Source: Tanypteryx hageni (Eukaryota > Arthropoda > Insecta > Odonata > Petaluridae). From it: DNA of 64,000 nucleotides. Positions within the stretch are counted from its first letter, which is position 1; every line of letters starts with the position of its first letter. The notes under the pieces were generated by a model. The model saw nothing but the letters and a program-made list of their open reading frames with translations. It was not told where the DNA came from and made no database searches. The stretch is taken from NCBI GenBank assembly GCA_028673005.1, contig CM054116.1, positions 128,875,547 through 128,939,546 of the forward strand. The letters run 5' to 3'. This document shows positions 32,233-47,517 of the stretch, piece by piece. The position numbers and the translations under genes were made by a program.

Positions 32233-35200
32233 TCATTCTATCAGATCTACCAGATCAAGTAGATATTCCAATAAGTTGGCAACGCTGGACGCCGGTGCGG
32301 GAGGCTGCGAAACCTCCACGCCCTCCCCTTCCCCCTCGTCGCCCTTCGCCGCGGCGCTCGAGTTGGCGGCGTTTATGGCCGCCACCCCCACTCCCCCTCC
32401 GCCCCCTTCCTCCCCCGCATCAACTTCGCCTCCCGCCGGAGAAACGCTCAGGACCTCCACCTGAACAGGAAAGGCAGAGAGAGAGAGAAAATAAATGAGT
32501 ATCTCCCTCGATATAAAAGATCGTTTATTAAATTCTAAAGCTTAGAAATTCAGCTTCTTGTAACGTTCATCGAAGATTTTTCTTTTAAGGCCTTCGTGCC
32601 AACTCATAAAAAAAAAACGACGCAATATACATTGCACAAACTTTCTCATATACGCATATACGTTTGGTCCACTGTGTACGCATATAAAAGAAAAACGCTC
32701 ATAAATCAATGTTAAGAATGGTTTAGCGTATATTTTAATGGCACAGTTCGATATTTAGTATTTTTTGGGATAGATGGCTGCGTTAGTATTTATTATTTGT
32801 GACACAAGGCTGTACGATTAGGTGGATGTAATCGAAATCCTTGTAGCCATTTTTGAGTAAAACGATTTGTTTGAAAATATCCTACAAAAAGTACACTTAT
32901 TTGTTGCGCAATATAGTTCACATTATCCAGTAATATGAGATACAATTCGATTTAGTTTAACCGTAAGGCTATAGTAAGATTTTGTTTCGAAATATCGAAA
33001 ATAAAGTACCCTTAATTGTTGCGAAATATCGTCTATGTCTTCGTAATGTCATTAATGAATGATATTATCCACTAATGTCAGATATCATTCGATTTAGTTT
33101 AACCGTAATGCTGTAGTAAGATTTTGAGTGGATCTCGGCGAAGGCGTGACGTCATAGGGCTTAGGTAAGGTCGCTTAGCGTAGATTGTAATGTCACTGGA
33201 AGCCATATAGTGATTGTAAGAGTCATATGGCTTACGCAGTATTATAGGCGACATCAGGATCTACAATTGGATAGATTTTAATAAAATTCCCTACAGCCAT
33301 TTCTGAGTAAATAAAATGCTCTAAAAATCGTGACGAATAAACTACCCTTTATTTTTGTGCAATGTCACTTTTCTGAAAAAGATGATATATTGCCCAAATA
33401 CGAGATATGATTCGATTTTATGCACGCGTCTGGGCTCTAGAACAGCGAACAGACCGACCGACAGACAGACAGAGGGGCAGACGGCATGGCGAAACCACGG
33501 CAGTATATTATAGATAATGACTGAATGAAATAGCAGATATAAAAAACCGTATTAGAAGTGCTTTAGCCGTATATAATAATGCTGACGGGCAGGGGCGAAT
33601 ATAGGGCCAGGCGATCTAGGCGGCCGCCTAGGACAGACGTCGGCACCCTTTCTCACGAGAAGAGACACTTTTTCAAATAATGAATAACGCGTAACATAAG
33701 AAGAGCAGCAGTTATTGGCGGATCCACGGGGGATGACGGGGGCGATCATCCACCCCATCCCCCATTAGTCTCGCCGTCGTTTCACGTTTTGCGACTATCA
33801 CTGTTAAAAAAACGGTTCTTCTAATAATAGGCCCATCCTTTTATTTTTCCGCAATTTTTATTAAGATTATTAACGAAGCCAATTTAGTTGGGGGTGTTTT
33901 AGATGTTTTAACCCATATCTGTCCAGAGGCAACATTTGCTACCAAGCAATTTATAATTATTCTTCTTAACATTAGAGCGACCTGAAAATGTAGTTATACT
34001 TTTTTAAAATCTCAATTTATTCTATAATAAATATATAAAGCCCGCATTATTTTTGTTTCCATACCCTTTAAACAAAAATTTCAAATGTTTCTTTATGTTC
34101 GTCCATTTCTATTGGCCTCTTGTCATCTTTCTACCCTAAGTAGAATATAATTTCTGTAAAAGTTTTATTATAATCTCTCTCCATCTATTTGTAAATTCTA
34201 CATTGTGTAAGAATTACCATGAAAAAATAAGGATCTAGAAATATTTTTTTTCACCACCGTAATTGGACAACTAACTAAGGTGGCAACAAATGTTTCCACT
34301 GGGCAGTTAAATGTCCCTTTTAGGTATTATCACATATTTTGCCAATTTTTTTATGTTTTCAAAATTTTGTTTTCTTTCTTAAAAATGTTAAACGCTATTC
34401 AGCATCCAAGAAATTGAATACAACCGTACCTATACCTTTCACTACTTACGCAGTATTATTTAAATAAGGGTGGGGTTGATGTGAATGATAAATTTGTTGC
34501 GCAGTACAGATCAACTAATAGAAGCAAATAGTGGTGGTGTTCTTTTATTGGGTGGGCAGTCTATGTTTCCTGCGAAGAAGGGTGGCTTGTTTATAGAAAA
34601 TAATTGAATAACAATATTCCATTGTTAGATTTTCGTAGGGAATGTGTTTAGTTACTTTTGCGACGTTATGGCTCAGAGACCGCGGGGAGAGGTCCACGCG
34701 CATCTATTTCGCTTGGACTGGAAACAGTAAAACGCGATGTCAGAGATCAAATAATTTCGCCATTGCAAACGTTGTTCCAAGAGGAGAATATTTATTTGTA
34801 AAAAGTGCTATGTTCCTCGACACCCTAAATCAGTGGTTCCCAAACGTTTTTAAGTTGCGGCATACCTTCGAAGGTAAAGAGGTTTTCGCGTCTCCCCAGC
34901 CTTGTAACAAGCTTTTTATATTTTTAGATACGGGTGTTACAGTCTTTGGACACATCCATTCATTGTTTCTACCACTTAATCAATGTATTAGAAAAAAATT
35001 CAAAGCCCAATTACTCACCAACACATGAAAATCCTTGATTTATTTATGTACTAAACAAAGTTTTTTGCGGCACCCCTAAAAATCTACTGCGGCACACAGT
35101 TTGGGAACCACTACCCTAAGCTTTTTATATGTAATAATTACATGTTCTAGAATTAAAATTGGTTAATTTCCTTTTTTGTAAAATTAAAAGCTATGTAACA

Positions 35201-38200
35201 GGCATCATAAAATTAGTTAAACTAATGTAAAGTGTATGCTAAGTGGTCTATAATATGAAGTATTCTGGAATGAAAAATTGTATTTATTGAAATTTTGTTA
35301 TTTGAAATTAATAGATTTTATGATGCAAATTCTTTTTTGTAAGTTCGCAGTTTTATAAAATATACATGTTTGGAGGTGTCACAACAAAAATAATTGAATT
35401 AATTTATACGTGTAGTACGCTCAGCGGCCCTCCCGAACGGACCCGCCCCACGAAATCTATCCCCCAGGAATCGCCCCACGAGTTTTCAGAGGCCCAAGAA
35501 GCCCCGAAATCCGTCCCCGATCTCTATCCCTTCCCTCCCCCTACGACGACGACCCTACCCGCCCCCGACGGCCCCACTCTCCCCCCCGCCGCGCCCCCCG
35601 TCCCTGGCGCGGTACAACGTGTATAACTCCACGCACTTGTCGAATTTTCGCTTTCCTCCGGCCCATCCGGCTCCAACGAGAGGTCTTCTTCTTCATCCTT
35701 GTCTCTCCTTCCTCGGCCGCCGACGCCGGACAGTCTCCGAACCTCTATCTATGAACTTTTGCACCAATCGACCGCTTTTCATGACACTTTGTGGAAGTCT
35801 CCCGCTACTGCCGAGCCGAGCTCCCGAGGTTAGTTTTCGTTTCGAATATTGAACGTCTCGGGTTCGATTCCAAGAACTATTATCATTCCCATTTGATTCA
35901 CATGGGAAATCCGAAAACCGTGGTTCAGGGCAGTTTTCTCTAGCGTATCAAAATATCTTAGAATTGTAATATCGGCGCCGGTGCAAATTTTAACACGTTT
36001 TTTAAGTTTTACTAGATTCTCCGACCCTGGCGCCGATGGTGCACAAGCCGTTTAAATCCGCTCCACGGGCTGCACGCGACAACCCCTCCCTCCACTATAC
36101 TCGTTTTGGCCCACGATCCTCGCTAAAGTCGCTGGTTATGAGAAGTATTACATATTTACTGGCCAACATTTACTAAACCTAATCGCAAATTGTATTTTAT
36201 TTTATTTTTTAAACTGGCAAAATTTTCCCATGCTGTTAAAATGTCCCCGCGCGACTCAGGTCGCCATCGTAATAAAATAATTAAAAATTAATTTAAAAAA
36301 GATTTTTTCGCAAAAAGGTAAAGAATGAATTTTGATTTATTGAACTTGATTGAAATTCTTTGCTAATGTTATATCGCTCTGTGAAGCTGCAAGAATGTTA
36401 GCAGGTAGAACGTGCGCCAAACGTCATTACGTGATTGATGCGAGTAGCGAGCTGGGGCGGCGCAATAAGATACTTGAATGAAAATTTACCAATTCTGAGT
36501 GTCCATTGCCATTCGACGCGGTCACCTCGTCGCGAAATCTCACCTGGGGAAAAAATGGTCTACTAAGGAAACTGGTAGAAGCATCTAAGCATTACAAAGA
36601 ACATAAATGAAATTCAACAGATAATTTTTATTTATATTTTCAATCTTGTGATAGGAGAACTAAAGTTTTGTTGTTGACTATATAATTATGTCATTATTGT
36701 TTTATTATTACACAGACATATATAGATTAACCATATAAATAGGGTATTGAAAAGGGACACGACTTTGTAATATAAATATATAATAGTATTAGGTACATGG
36801 AAGCAGTGTTTCATAAATAACACTCACGTGTTTTCCCGGCGGTTGACTACCTCTGACGTGAGGAGAGGAGGGGTCATGCGCCTGCTCTCCAGCCTGAAGA
36901 GCAAAACATCAGGATGACTTAAAACCAATACGTAGTCATGAAACGAAGTTTATTAAGTCTCTCAAAAAAATTTACAATTTAATGAAACAAAAAGTAACAA
37001 AGCTTATTAAAATCTCAGAAAATACAATTATTTTACAATTCTATAAAATATTTCTATTGCCCAATTGCTGAGTCACATAATTTCCAATATGTAATAATGA
37101 AAAAATAACTTTGTAGTTTCCACAAATTTTATTTTAAACACGACCGGTTTCACTACGATCGTAGTAGCATCATCAGGTGATTTGAATTTGAATGCCCAGC
37201 TGATTCGCCTCTGTCCTACGCACTGTGGGTATCTCAGGGGTAGTGTAATGAATAGCCGGGGAAGGGAGGAGGGAAACCCGGTGCCAGCATTTGCCTGCTC
37301 TTACGAAGAACACCAGGGGAGCCAACAGTAAGTAAGCTAAATAGAGTAGAATGATTGTGGAAAAGGTATTCATTTAAGAGGGGCGAATGTTTACAAATAA
37401 TTATCTCTAGCTGTTCGAGTGCATCCAATTTGCGTCCTTTACTTAATTGGATTAGATCATCTTGATGGATGGATGCAATGAATGCAGCCTTCCCTCGTTT
37501 TACGAACTACCGTTTTACGAGTTCTTGCTTACACGAACTGAGCAATTTCATGCCTATTTTTATTCGATTTGCGAACGACAAATTTTCGCTTATAAGAGTT
37601 CGTCCTTTTTCTCAAATATCGAATAAATGCGCTGTTCCGAATAAGAATTATCATCTCGGTCTCAGTACGCGCGTTGCCGTTCTTTGTGAAGTACGGTTCG
37701 CTGAGTGGTGTGCATTTTTATCTTTTAAATCAAGATATATTTTTGTGAATCATGGCCGTGCCGGCCTTTCAGTTATTGAAAGTGGTAAAGTGAAAAAAGA
37801 GAGAAGGGCTTTATGTGTAGCCCAAGAAGTAAATGCACATTATTCAAAGATTGGAGAAAGGCGAGCGGTCGAAGAATTTAACCTATCTTAGGCTAACATA
37901 GGCTTAGATATCATTGCATAATACCGCTAATATATAGAGTAAGACATCATATGACTAAGAATGTCATTTAAATACATTAATGATGTTTTTTCTCAATTTG
38001 CCAACATTCGGTGTTGTTTATAAGTGAACTGTGGGATAGTTTTTTATTTTGGCCTTCGGAACCAATTAAAATTTTTTACATAGGATGTAATGGGAAAATA
38101 ATCTTTGTTTTACGAGTTTTCGACTGACGAACAGTTTTCGTGGAACGAATTAATTTCGTAAAACGAGGGAAGGCTTGTACCATCGTTAGCACTTTTCCTC

Positions 38201-41200
38201 TCCAATTCTTTCACTTTGGGCGGAAATAACTTAGATTTCTTTCTCTTACAAATTCTTATACATGCGCAAAAATTCACATGCGGCTTCCCCTCCATTTTGG
38301 AAATGGAACCAACATTGTGTAAGAACTAGAACCAAAGTTCTGACTTAGGATCTTCGGCAAATTTCGGAAGAATAACCTCTGCATTTTCAACTGATAAAAA
38401 ATAAGCTGTTGAACCATTATTAGTATTTATTCTTTCAAGAGTAGGCATCAGTCTCAGAAATCTTGTGCTCGTATGCGACAAAATTTGTGGTTAAAATCAC
38501 AAAATGATTTCAGTGCCTCCACTCGTACCCTGTCGATATGAACAAATCAGAATATTTTCACAATACCAACTTCCACATACCGTTTTAATGTAAAAGTGTT
38601 CCGTTCAACCGATCCCCACAAATGTTCTACTACAGTTGTCCGATAATTTCCGGAAAAGATTCTTAGAACCTGTACTTTTTGCACCTCCAATGTTTAGGGA
38701 TTGCAGTCCCGGGATCCCGTCCAAAATTTCTATCCCGAAATCTCGGGATTATGTAGACGCAAATCCCGGGATTTCGGGATTGACATTTTTGCTATCAGGT
38801 GGCGCTAACAAATAAATTGTATTTGATGTATAATAAAATACATAAGTCGTTAGAATTCACTGAGTAATACTGCTTTTTATCTGAGTTTATAATATGTCAT
38901 CATTCTTGGAAAATAAGAACAACGAAAAAAAACGAAAAATATCCTTTGGGGTGTGGCAAACCTAAAGATGAATGAATATTATCAAGAAGAAATGGAATCC
39001 GCGGAATCGGAAGGACATGAATCAGGGGATGAATCCTTGTCCTCGAGTGATGAAACAGACGAAGATGATTCGTTTGAAGGCGGAGGTGCGTACAAACTAT
39101 CAGAAACAAACATTGAGTTATTGATTCAAAAAATAAGGAAAACTGTTCTTCTCTTCAGAAAATCACTCGCAAAAAACGAGAGATTCCTTCAGAAATATGT
39201 AATCGAACAATAGGGTGAGGAAAAATCACTTGTTATGGATATAAGAACTCGCTGGAACAGTTTAGCTGAAATGATCGAACGTTTTATATTGCTTAAAACC
39301 TGCATTATGAATTGATATGAATTCCGATATATCATTTAGTGAGAGTGAACATTAACTTGCTTCTTCTATTTTCGCAACACTGCAGCCAGTGAAAATTACT
39401 ATGGAAGCTCTTTGCAGAAGAGATGCAAATCTTTTGACGCGTGAGACACCGTTGGAATTCATGATGAAGGAACTGAATGATGTGAATACAGAGTTAGGAC
39501 ATATTATGAAAAAAAAATGCCTTGAAAAATCAAATAATGAAGAGACGAACTAAGTTATCAGGGGTATTGAGGTATCTTCAGTACGGGTCGCAGGCTCGTG
39601 ATAATATATTTTCTGTGCCATCACTAGCGAACATAAAAATGTTTGTTACAGAAAACCTGAGTACATGTTATTGTAATATTAGTAAAACGTGTGAACCACT
39701 GCACAAGAAAGAAGACCAAGTTTCATCAGCATCAAGAAGCCGATTTATAAATGATGACTTACACACTAAGCGAACGGCAGCATCTGAACGTTTTGAGACT
39801 GGTGCATCATATTCAGAGAAGTTATAGAAAGAACTCGATTCCGTCATTGCCCAATGTTTAGTTACTCACCAGAAATATTCCTCATGCTATCATTCAAATG
39901 ATCTAGCATTATCAATAGCACCAGAGCTAAAGGATTTCCGTGAAAGTGGACGTAAATGAGAAAAGCTGCAGTTTCTTTACCAGCAGTTGCTAGCTATTCA
40001 TCCTACTAGTGTAAAATCAGAAAGGGCTTTTTCATCAGCAGGAATGCTGTGCAATAAATACAGATCAAGAATGAGTGACGCGACATTAGATGCACTTTGT
40101 TTTTTAAGGGCATATTTCAGAAATTTGTGAATAGCTTTTAAGTGAGGAGAACCTTAATCTAATAGTACCGTTTAATTTAAGATACTGCAACAATTGCTAC
40201 TTTAGTTATTAAAATTTCCTTTACATTTTCTCCAAAGATACGTGTTTGAATTTAGTTTTTCCTGCTGATAAAAAGTTATTTTCATTGACGATACTTAAAT
40301 TTTGTGTAAACTTGACATTACTTCCATAACTGCATATGATGATTTCATGTCTGCGTATGATACAAAATTGTTGTTTAAAAATATTGTATGTTTTTCATTT
40401 CCCACCACTTTTCCTCGGTCCCGGGATTGAAAAAATCACAATCCCGTAACCCCGGGATTAGAAAATCCCTCCGGGATTGCAATCCCTACCAATGTTAGTA
40501 CCTATTGGTAGTATCAGCTGACATGCTAACAATCTTATCAATCTTAACAAGTTTTGGGATGTGAGCTATAATTTAATACATTAAATACTTTGAAAGAAAA
40601 AAAGATTTTCATCTATGACTGGCACCATCACCACTCATGCATCAGAGTAAATACGTATATGCAGAAAAATCAGAACATCGTGATTAACACTCACGTGCTG
40701 CTGGTCCTGAGGTCTTTTGAGAATTCCTCGTGGAGTCTCTTCATTCTGAAAAAGAAAACAACAAGATGAGTTGACGTAATTATGTAGATATGAAGTGAAG
40801 TTGACGAAGTTTCTCAATATATATATAAATAAATACATAAATGATACTTTGGGATCCGAAGGCGGATCAGAGCAGAAACATTTTTGTTAATAACAGCATA
40901 AAATAACCTACTAGAAGGGTTTATAAGATAAGAGAAGAATGTAATCGCAAGTATACGCGTATTATACTTACAGGCAAATTGGCGGTATCATGCACCACGT
41001 CGGGCACGCCGTATTCAACAGACCATCTTCTTCGCCGCCCGACGCAGTACCGCCTAATGAGCCCCCATATCCAGCACGCCAGGAGCAGGCAGGATAAAAA
41101 AATTGCCAGCCCTAGGGCGACATTGTTGGCAAAGTCATCATAAGAATCTGCCGACACAAATGAGAAAAGAATTTCGGATTTAACGTATGTCGACGGATTT

Positions 41201-41749
41201 GCTCTTTCTTTTACATTTTGAACTATTCAAAGATTGTCAAAAGGAAAAGAATTTCTTAAAACTATAGTTTGTATTAAACCTACTTTGATGGTTTCAAGCT
41301 AAGAAAGATGTTGTAGGAGATAGGATTATTTGAGTAATTTACTGGTTGTGTATGCATTAATAGTTAGTCTTTGTAGCGAGGACGAATGCTTCGAAAGACG
41401 GACGGACACAGCTAAGGTTAAATAAGCGAAATGATCCTAGGAAACGAATAAGAAAAAATCCAAGTTGATTTGGATATCGAGAAGGGAAGAACTTGAACGT
41501 AAGTTGAAAATCCATCGGAACCAGTTTCAAATCGTAAAGTAAAGCACCTTGCTAGCATGATAACGAGAGGATCAAAATGTACCGATGAAATTAGGGCTAG
41601 AATAGCGATCGTTAATTGCAATGAGAAGTAACCATGCATTTAATTAAAATTCCACCAATCAACTGAGCTAGGCTACGTTTCGAGTTCTGAAATATGCCAG
41701 ATTTTCAATAGTATTGGTGAAAAACAAGTTAATTACCTCTCCCGCTCAT
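32233..41749 (-). CDS. Small single-pass membrane protein gene, unit 2 (five exons)
   Basis: Exons are 41749-41737, 41147-40972, 40745-40695, 36893-36828 and 32460-32233, with all splice sites and phases as in unit 1. The only coding change I see against unit 1 is Asp to Tyr in exon 2, in the segment just after the arginine cluster. No stop or frameshift has entered, whereas neighbouring transposon frames are riddled with them. The function is unknown. Confidence 0.68.
34831..35113. mobile_element. hAT-type MITE, unit 2
   Basis: Same element and flanks as in unit 1, inherited by the segmental duplication. Confidence 0.85.
37485..38177 (+). mobile_element. Tigger/pogo-like MITE, unit 2
   Basis: Same element, same ends and flanking TA (38178-38179). 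Confidence 0.72.
38695..40488 (+). mobile_element. hAT transposon, 1794 bp, unit 2
   Basis: Identical ends and the same CCAATGTT duplication (38687-38694 and 40489-40496). The transposase remnant has the same lesions, so both copies descend from one insertion. Confidence 0.93.
41429..41629 (+). pseudogene. Old RTE-like LINE scrap in intron 1, unit 2
   Basis: Same fragment as in unit 1, same decay. Confidence 0.7.
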
Positions 41750-44418
41750 ATTCCGCTCCGTCTTCTTTAGTATTTCAACAAGAATGAACTAGTTCTGAAT
41801 CGGGTGGTTTCCACGGTAACGGCCAACAGAGACGACACAAGCAATAAGCCTCCATTGTTTGATACAATCAACTTGGAAAACAAGATAAAATTAAATTCTA
41901 AGCACTGCTAAAGGACATATCAGAAGCGATGCCAAGAAATACAGAATTTGCGATAGAACAATCGAAAATTAAATTATTATTTAACTCATACATACCTCAC
42001 TTGAGATGAAGTACGTTAATATTTACACTCACGCTCATTCCTTCGTCGTAAATTATTTATGTCTATTGACTTACAAAAGCTGAGTGTAGGTAAACGTAAC
42101 GAAACTACACGTATTTTAGTTCACTTCTTCGTCCTGAATAATCCATTTCCTTTCAATTAATATGTTCAGTAGGCGCGATAAAGAAAATAAAGCTTATTAC
42201 TTACAATTAGATCTTGTTTACTTCATTTGTCACGAAGATTGTTTTCGTTGGCAACAACAAACAGGAAGGAAAAGGATGCCTCTGCATAACATAATAATAA
42301 GACGACCCAAACAGAACTAACGATGCGAGCTTTCCATTTAATCATTTATTTAATACCTACTTATATTGGCTCTAATAGCTTTAAAATCACCGCAGATATG
42401 TTGCTCCTTGTGTTCTCAAATTTCATAATTGAGCGTTATAAAATATGACAAATACATTCGAACGGGTTATTAAATTGAACACGCGTATTTTCGTTCGACA
42501 GAAACAATACCTGTATTTATTAGACTATACCATCAATAGTTGTTCATATGGCTACACTCTCGTAATGAGTGATGAAAACGGCAGTATTTACGCGAAATTC
42601 GAAGAAATGCGATGGATAAGCAGCGTTTTACGATAAAAATTAGAATCTCCATTCCTTCTCTCAGAGAACGGTACAAATCCCGCTCCGATATTACAATTCT
42701 AAGATATTTTAATGTGCAAGAGAAAATTGCCCTGCTCGGTGGGTTTCAGATTTCCCATGTAAATCAAATTGGAAGGATAGTCCCCGGAATCAAACCCGGG
42801 ACTTCAATTTTCGCAACGAAAACTATCCTTGGGAGCTCGGCCCAAGTAGAAAAAGGTTTCCACCGAATGTGTGACAGCTTTTCGGTTCCTCTGTATAATG
42901 TGCGAATTATGAAGGAAGGAACGGAATTATCTCACAGGACAAGTACCGAAGATTTTTCCAGTGTTTGACACAATGAAACGGTCTCGTATGAGAGTTTAAA
43001 TCAAGTGACTGTTTGATGTGTTATTGCCTTATTGTTAAACACAGTCCACTACGGGAGGAGTTTCCTTAATGAGTGACGCAGTGATTCATAAAGGTAATAT
43101 TATTCTTTTTAAGTTTAAATTACTCCGACAATTTTTTTATTGTTTTAAAATGACAATGCTGCTAATGGCTTACAAAAAGAATATGCTTAATTTTGATTAC
43201 CAGATATAATTAAGCGATAATTATTAATTAATTAAAAGTAATTCCCTCGCGTAAAAAAATTAGCCGTGTACTATTACTTTCTGAAGATTGGGATATAAAA
43301 ACCTGTAGGAAAGAGGACATTTTGCAGGAGAAAAAAATTCGGCAAGCGGGAGTCTCGAATGCCAAAAGCACGGGACGCGAGACTTATGTTAAGCGTTATC
43401 TCTAGCATAGAGACTCCAGAGATAGCGAAGTTACAAGCATTTCAGAAAATCGGTCCATTTTTTTGCACTTTTTAATTAATTATTTCTCTTAAACTTAAAG
43501 CCATTGGCTCGAAATTCCGAAAAGGTATTCTTATAGATATTGAACAACACTCTCCACTGGTAGAAGATGAACCGAATCTGTGAGTTACAGTCCGTAGCGT
43601 CTCCTTGTACGATATCTAGAATTTTTTACTCTAGAGTCTTTCTTTAATGTTTATTTTGTTGATATTGTATAAATCAAAATAACTTTAAATTTATTTATAA
43701 AATCATAAATTCCTTTTGGTTTCATTTTTAAAGGAACTTTTAGTAAATTTAGAAATTCTCGTTCAAGTTAAAAACTATTTTCATATATACAGTGAAACGA
43801 TTTTTTAAATTGTTTACATGCTTAAAATATCGGCTGGAATAGATCATGCCTCAAAATTAAATAATTACATCGACAATCCTACTAAAATCAATAAACTGTT
43901 ATCATTATAAAAATGTTATGAAGAGCGGAGATTACTCCTTTGTTCCCAAAATAGTGATAGACAAACATTTAAAAAATTCGTAACTAACATTACCGCATAC
44001 TACCAGAATGTCCGCGGTTTGCGGACTAAATTAAAGGACATGCGTATTTCAGCGGTGTTTTCCGCAGTGGGATTTTTTTCTGTGTTAAAACATAACTGAT
44101 ACACAGATTTTTATGACCCACAAAACTAGCATTCTTTGGTAATGCTCTGTTATCTACTAACAAATATATTAACTCGTAATTAATATGTATTTTGTTGAAA
44201 TCTGTATGTAATTAATTTCGCTTATTTTGTAAATATTGTAATTACTTATATGACGAAAGGGTTAAATGTAATAAGGGACAGCATAGTCTCAATTTCGCCC
44301 TAATAAAGTCGTTTGTCTGTCTGTCTGTCTGTCTCTTAAACTAATTAATGATGTGTTTACATTCCTCCCAAATCTGACCAAAGCATATACCAAAAATATC
44401 GTGTAGAAAAAAGCGTCT

Positions 44419-45450
44419 TGCATATTTGTGTTCAGACGCCCATTCGCTTATGTTTGGCGATTCAATTTGCCTGGTAATAATTGGTGAACATTCTTTCCTG
44501 AAGTTTACCTCACTGCCAATATCTGAATTTTGTACAAAAAACTTAGTTCTTAAACAATATGGCGAGATTCTGGATTTGTGTTTAACAGATATTACAAAGT
44601 GCTCATTGAACAGTGTGCATGATGTTGATGTGACTTTTTCCTTGTAATGCCTGTCATCCTCCTCTTATGTGTGAACTTCATGTAGGTGTATCCCCACGTG
44701 TAGATATTAATTTTGAAACTTTCAACTTTAGGAAAGGAAACTATTCTGCAATGATAGATTACTTTAGCTCTATAGATTGGTTTATATTGACTGAATTACA
44801 ATTAGATGACGCTCTTTGTTATTTTTATGATATTGTAAATAACACCAATAATCTGTATGTTCCTGAAATTTTGCACAAGAGTGGATCATCCCACTTTCCC
44901 AACTGGTTTAGTAAAGAAATAATTTCATTAATATATGACAAGAAAATAACCCAAAAGAAGCTTAAAATAAGTAGATCTGGTGTAGATTGCAATTCTTTTG
45001 CATCTCTTCATGCTAAATGGAAGTCATTGTCAAAAGTCTGTTATCTCTCTTATATTAGTTCTGTTCAAGATTACATTCCATCTAAATACAAGTAGATTGT
45101 GGAATTATGTTCATGTCAGGAATCTGCTAATCTCTTTGCTGAACATCATTCCAGTGTATATCCTACTCCGAGTAACATAATACCACAATAATAGGATTTC
45201 TCGTACAGTTGATCTACACTCTTGTGGTGTTCTTCAAATAAGTGTTCTTAATGCCTTTAGTATGCTTGATGTAAATACGAGCGCTGGGCCTCCTCTCTTG
45301 CTGAAGCACTGCTCTAACTATTTAACTTATACTCTTACTATATTTTTTAATAAGTCACTTAAGAATGGCCATTTCCAGATGTTTGGAAGGATAATTTCAT
45401 GATTCCTGTCCATGAAGCAGATACTAAATCATTTGTAAAGACCAATAGTA
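44419..45450 (+). pseudogene. jockey-like LINE polyprotein fragment, unit 2
   Basis: Same fragment as in unit 1 with a few substitutions, inherited by duplication. Confidence 0.8.
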
Positions 45451-45724
45451 ATTAGGGAAAGGCATGGTAAAGTGGCCATGTCGGGTAAAGTGGCTGTGTA
45501 ACTTTCCATTGTCTGTTTAGTGCTGCACCCATGCAGGAATTATGTAAACTCGGAGGGCAGGGCGTTTTCAGTTACCTTGCAAATGTGGAGGAAGGACGCA
45601 TTTATTTTAACATACATGAAATATATTAAGACAATACAGATACAAATGTTATGTTATAAGTAAGTCATTTATTTTAAAAATCAAAAATTTTCCAACAGAA
45701 ATGTACATATACACAGTCTGTATT

Positions 45725-47195
45725 TTAAGAAAAATAAAAAATTTTCAGTTGTTTAGATGAAGTAACGTGCTGTTTAACTGCATAGTCCCTCCATTTTTTT
45801 TATAAGCATCACTTCGTTAACAGTTGAATCAGACTCTAGTTCAATGTAATGCAAAACTACATCTAGGGCATCTTTGGCTGCTGCATGAGGTGTTTTTGGC
45901 TCTGTATTTAATTCTCCTTCCTCTTCAAACTTTGATCCTTCTGTTTCCATCACGGCCTGTATGATTTCTGCATCCTCCAAAATTTCTTTCTCCAACAAAT
46001 AGTCACCTTGGATCCATTGCTTTATGTCTTCTTGCTGTACATCTTCAGAAACTTCAATTTGCCTTGCAACCATTAATAGTCTTAATTCATTTCCTTCTTC
46101 CGGTTCAGAATTTTTATCATCAAAAGACATCAACATCTTTGATGACCTATATTTTTATCTTCAATTTCTTTCAAAACTGAACTCAAAAATTTTCGCCTGT
46201 TTCTTCTTTTTAAGCTTTCTAAAACCCCTTGATCCATAGGCTGAATTAAGGATGTTACATTCGCTGGTAGAAATATGACCTTTATGTCCCTATCTTTAAG
46301 TTCCTTGCAATTGGGATGTGAAGGAGCATTATCCAGAATGACAATGGCCTTTCCAGGTAAGTTCAGTTTTTTCAAGTGTTTTTTTCAGAAGATACAAACT
46401 CATGAAAAACCATTCTCTGAATAATGCAGAATCCATTCAGGCTGATTTTTGTGATCGGTAGTAAACTGGTAAAGACAAACGATTTATACTTTTAAAAGCT
46501 CTGGGATTTTTTGATTTACCAACAATAAATGCGGCAATTTGTGAGTTCCAGCTGCATTGCTGCAGGCAGCTACATGAGTCTTTCTTTGGATTTTATGTAT
46601 CCTGATGCTGCAGGCTCATCCTTTTTTGCCTTTGTTTTTGTTGGTAACATCTTGTAATTTAGACCCGTTTCGTCTATATTGTAGAGTTGTCCTCCAACAA
46701 ATTTATCTCGGTCGATAAGCTCTCTTAAATCCTGCAAAAATTTTTGAGCAGCATGCTGATCAGACGATAACTTCTCTCCAGTGATGATTAATACATGGAT
46801 ACCATGACGTTTTTTTCCAACGTCCAAGCCATCCATTACTTGCAGTAAATTTCTGCGCACCACCAATTTTTCGATTTAGGGTTAGGTAATTTTCCTTGGG
46901 TATGGGTCCACTGATTGAAATTCCATGATGTATTTCTTGCATAAACCAAAGCCATAATGCATCTACTAAAATTTCCAATTTTGGTTTCCTTAATGCTGAA
47001 TGGGAAGACAGTTGTGATGCAATCTGACTGCAAAATCCTTCTAGATTCATGCGATTTTTTCCAGTCTTTTGCAGTTGTCTCTCCAACACCTTACTCCACA
47101 GAAATTTATCTTACTGACTCACCCCTATCAATTCTTTCCAGAGCATCAAGCTTAGTTTTCATGGAAACAACCACTCTCTTTCTTATCTCACCCAT
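45725..47195 (-). pseudogene. Tigger/pogo transposase, broken, unit 2
   Basis: Same lesions as unit 1, plus one extra T in a homopolymer near 45793 that shifts the C-terminus (ends KKMEGLCS). The 5' terminal repeat ends at 47514. Confidence 0.88.
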
Positions 47196-47517
47196 ATTAA
47201 ATTAAATATCATAGCTAAAATAACAATGAACTAGTATGTGGGACAACTGACAGCAGACCACAGCAGACTCTGTGGACAACTGACTGAAGATGCATACTAG
47301 ATTGGATTACTATGAAATGAGAAACGTTTTAGCACAAGGGACAACTCGTGAGATTGATACGTAATGAAAGGAATGGTTTAAACTGTTTTTAACTAGTCGT
47401 TTTTATGTAAAATGTCTCACTCAACTGTGGATTTCAGTTTTCAGACCTAGGGGCATAAAATGTGTTAATCCAGCGATTCGGTTAAGCGAAGGTCAGTTAT
47501 GAGGGCTTCTACTGTAT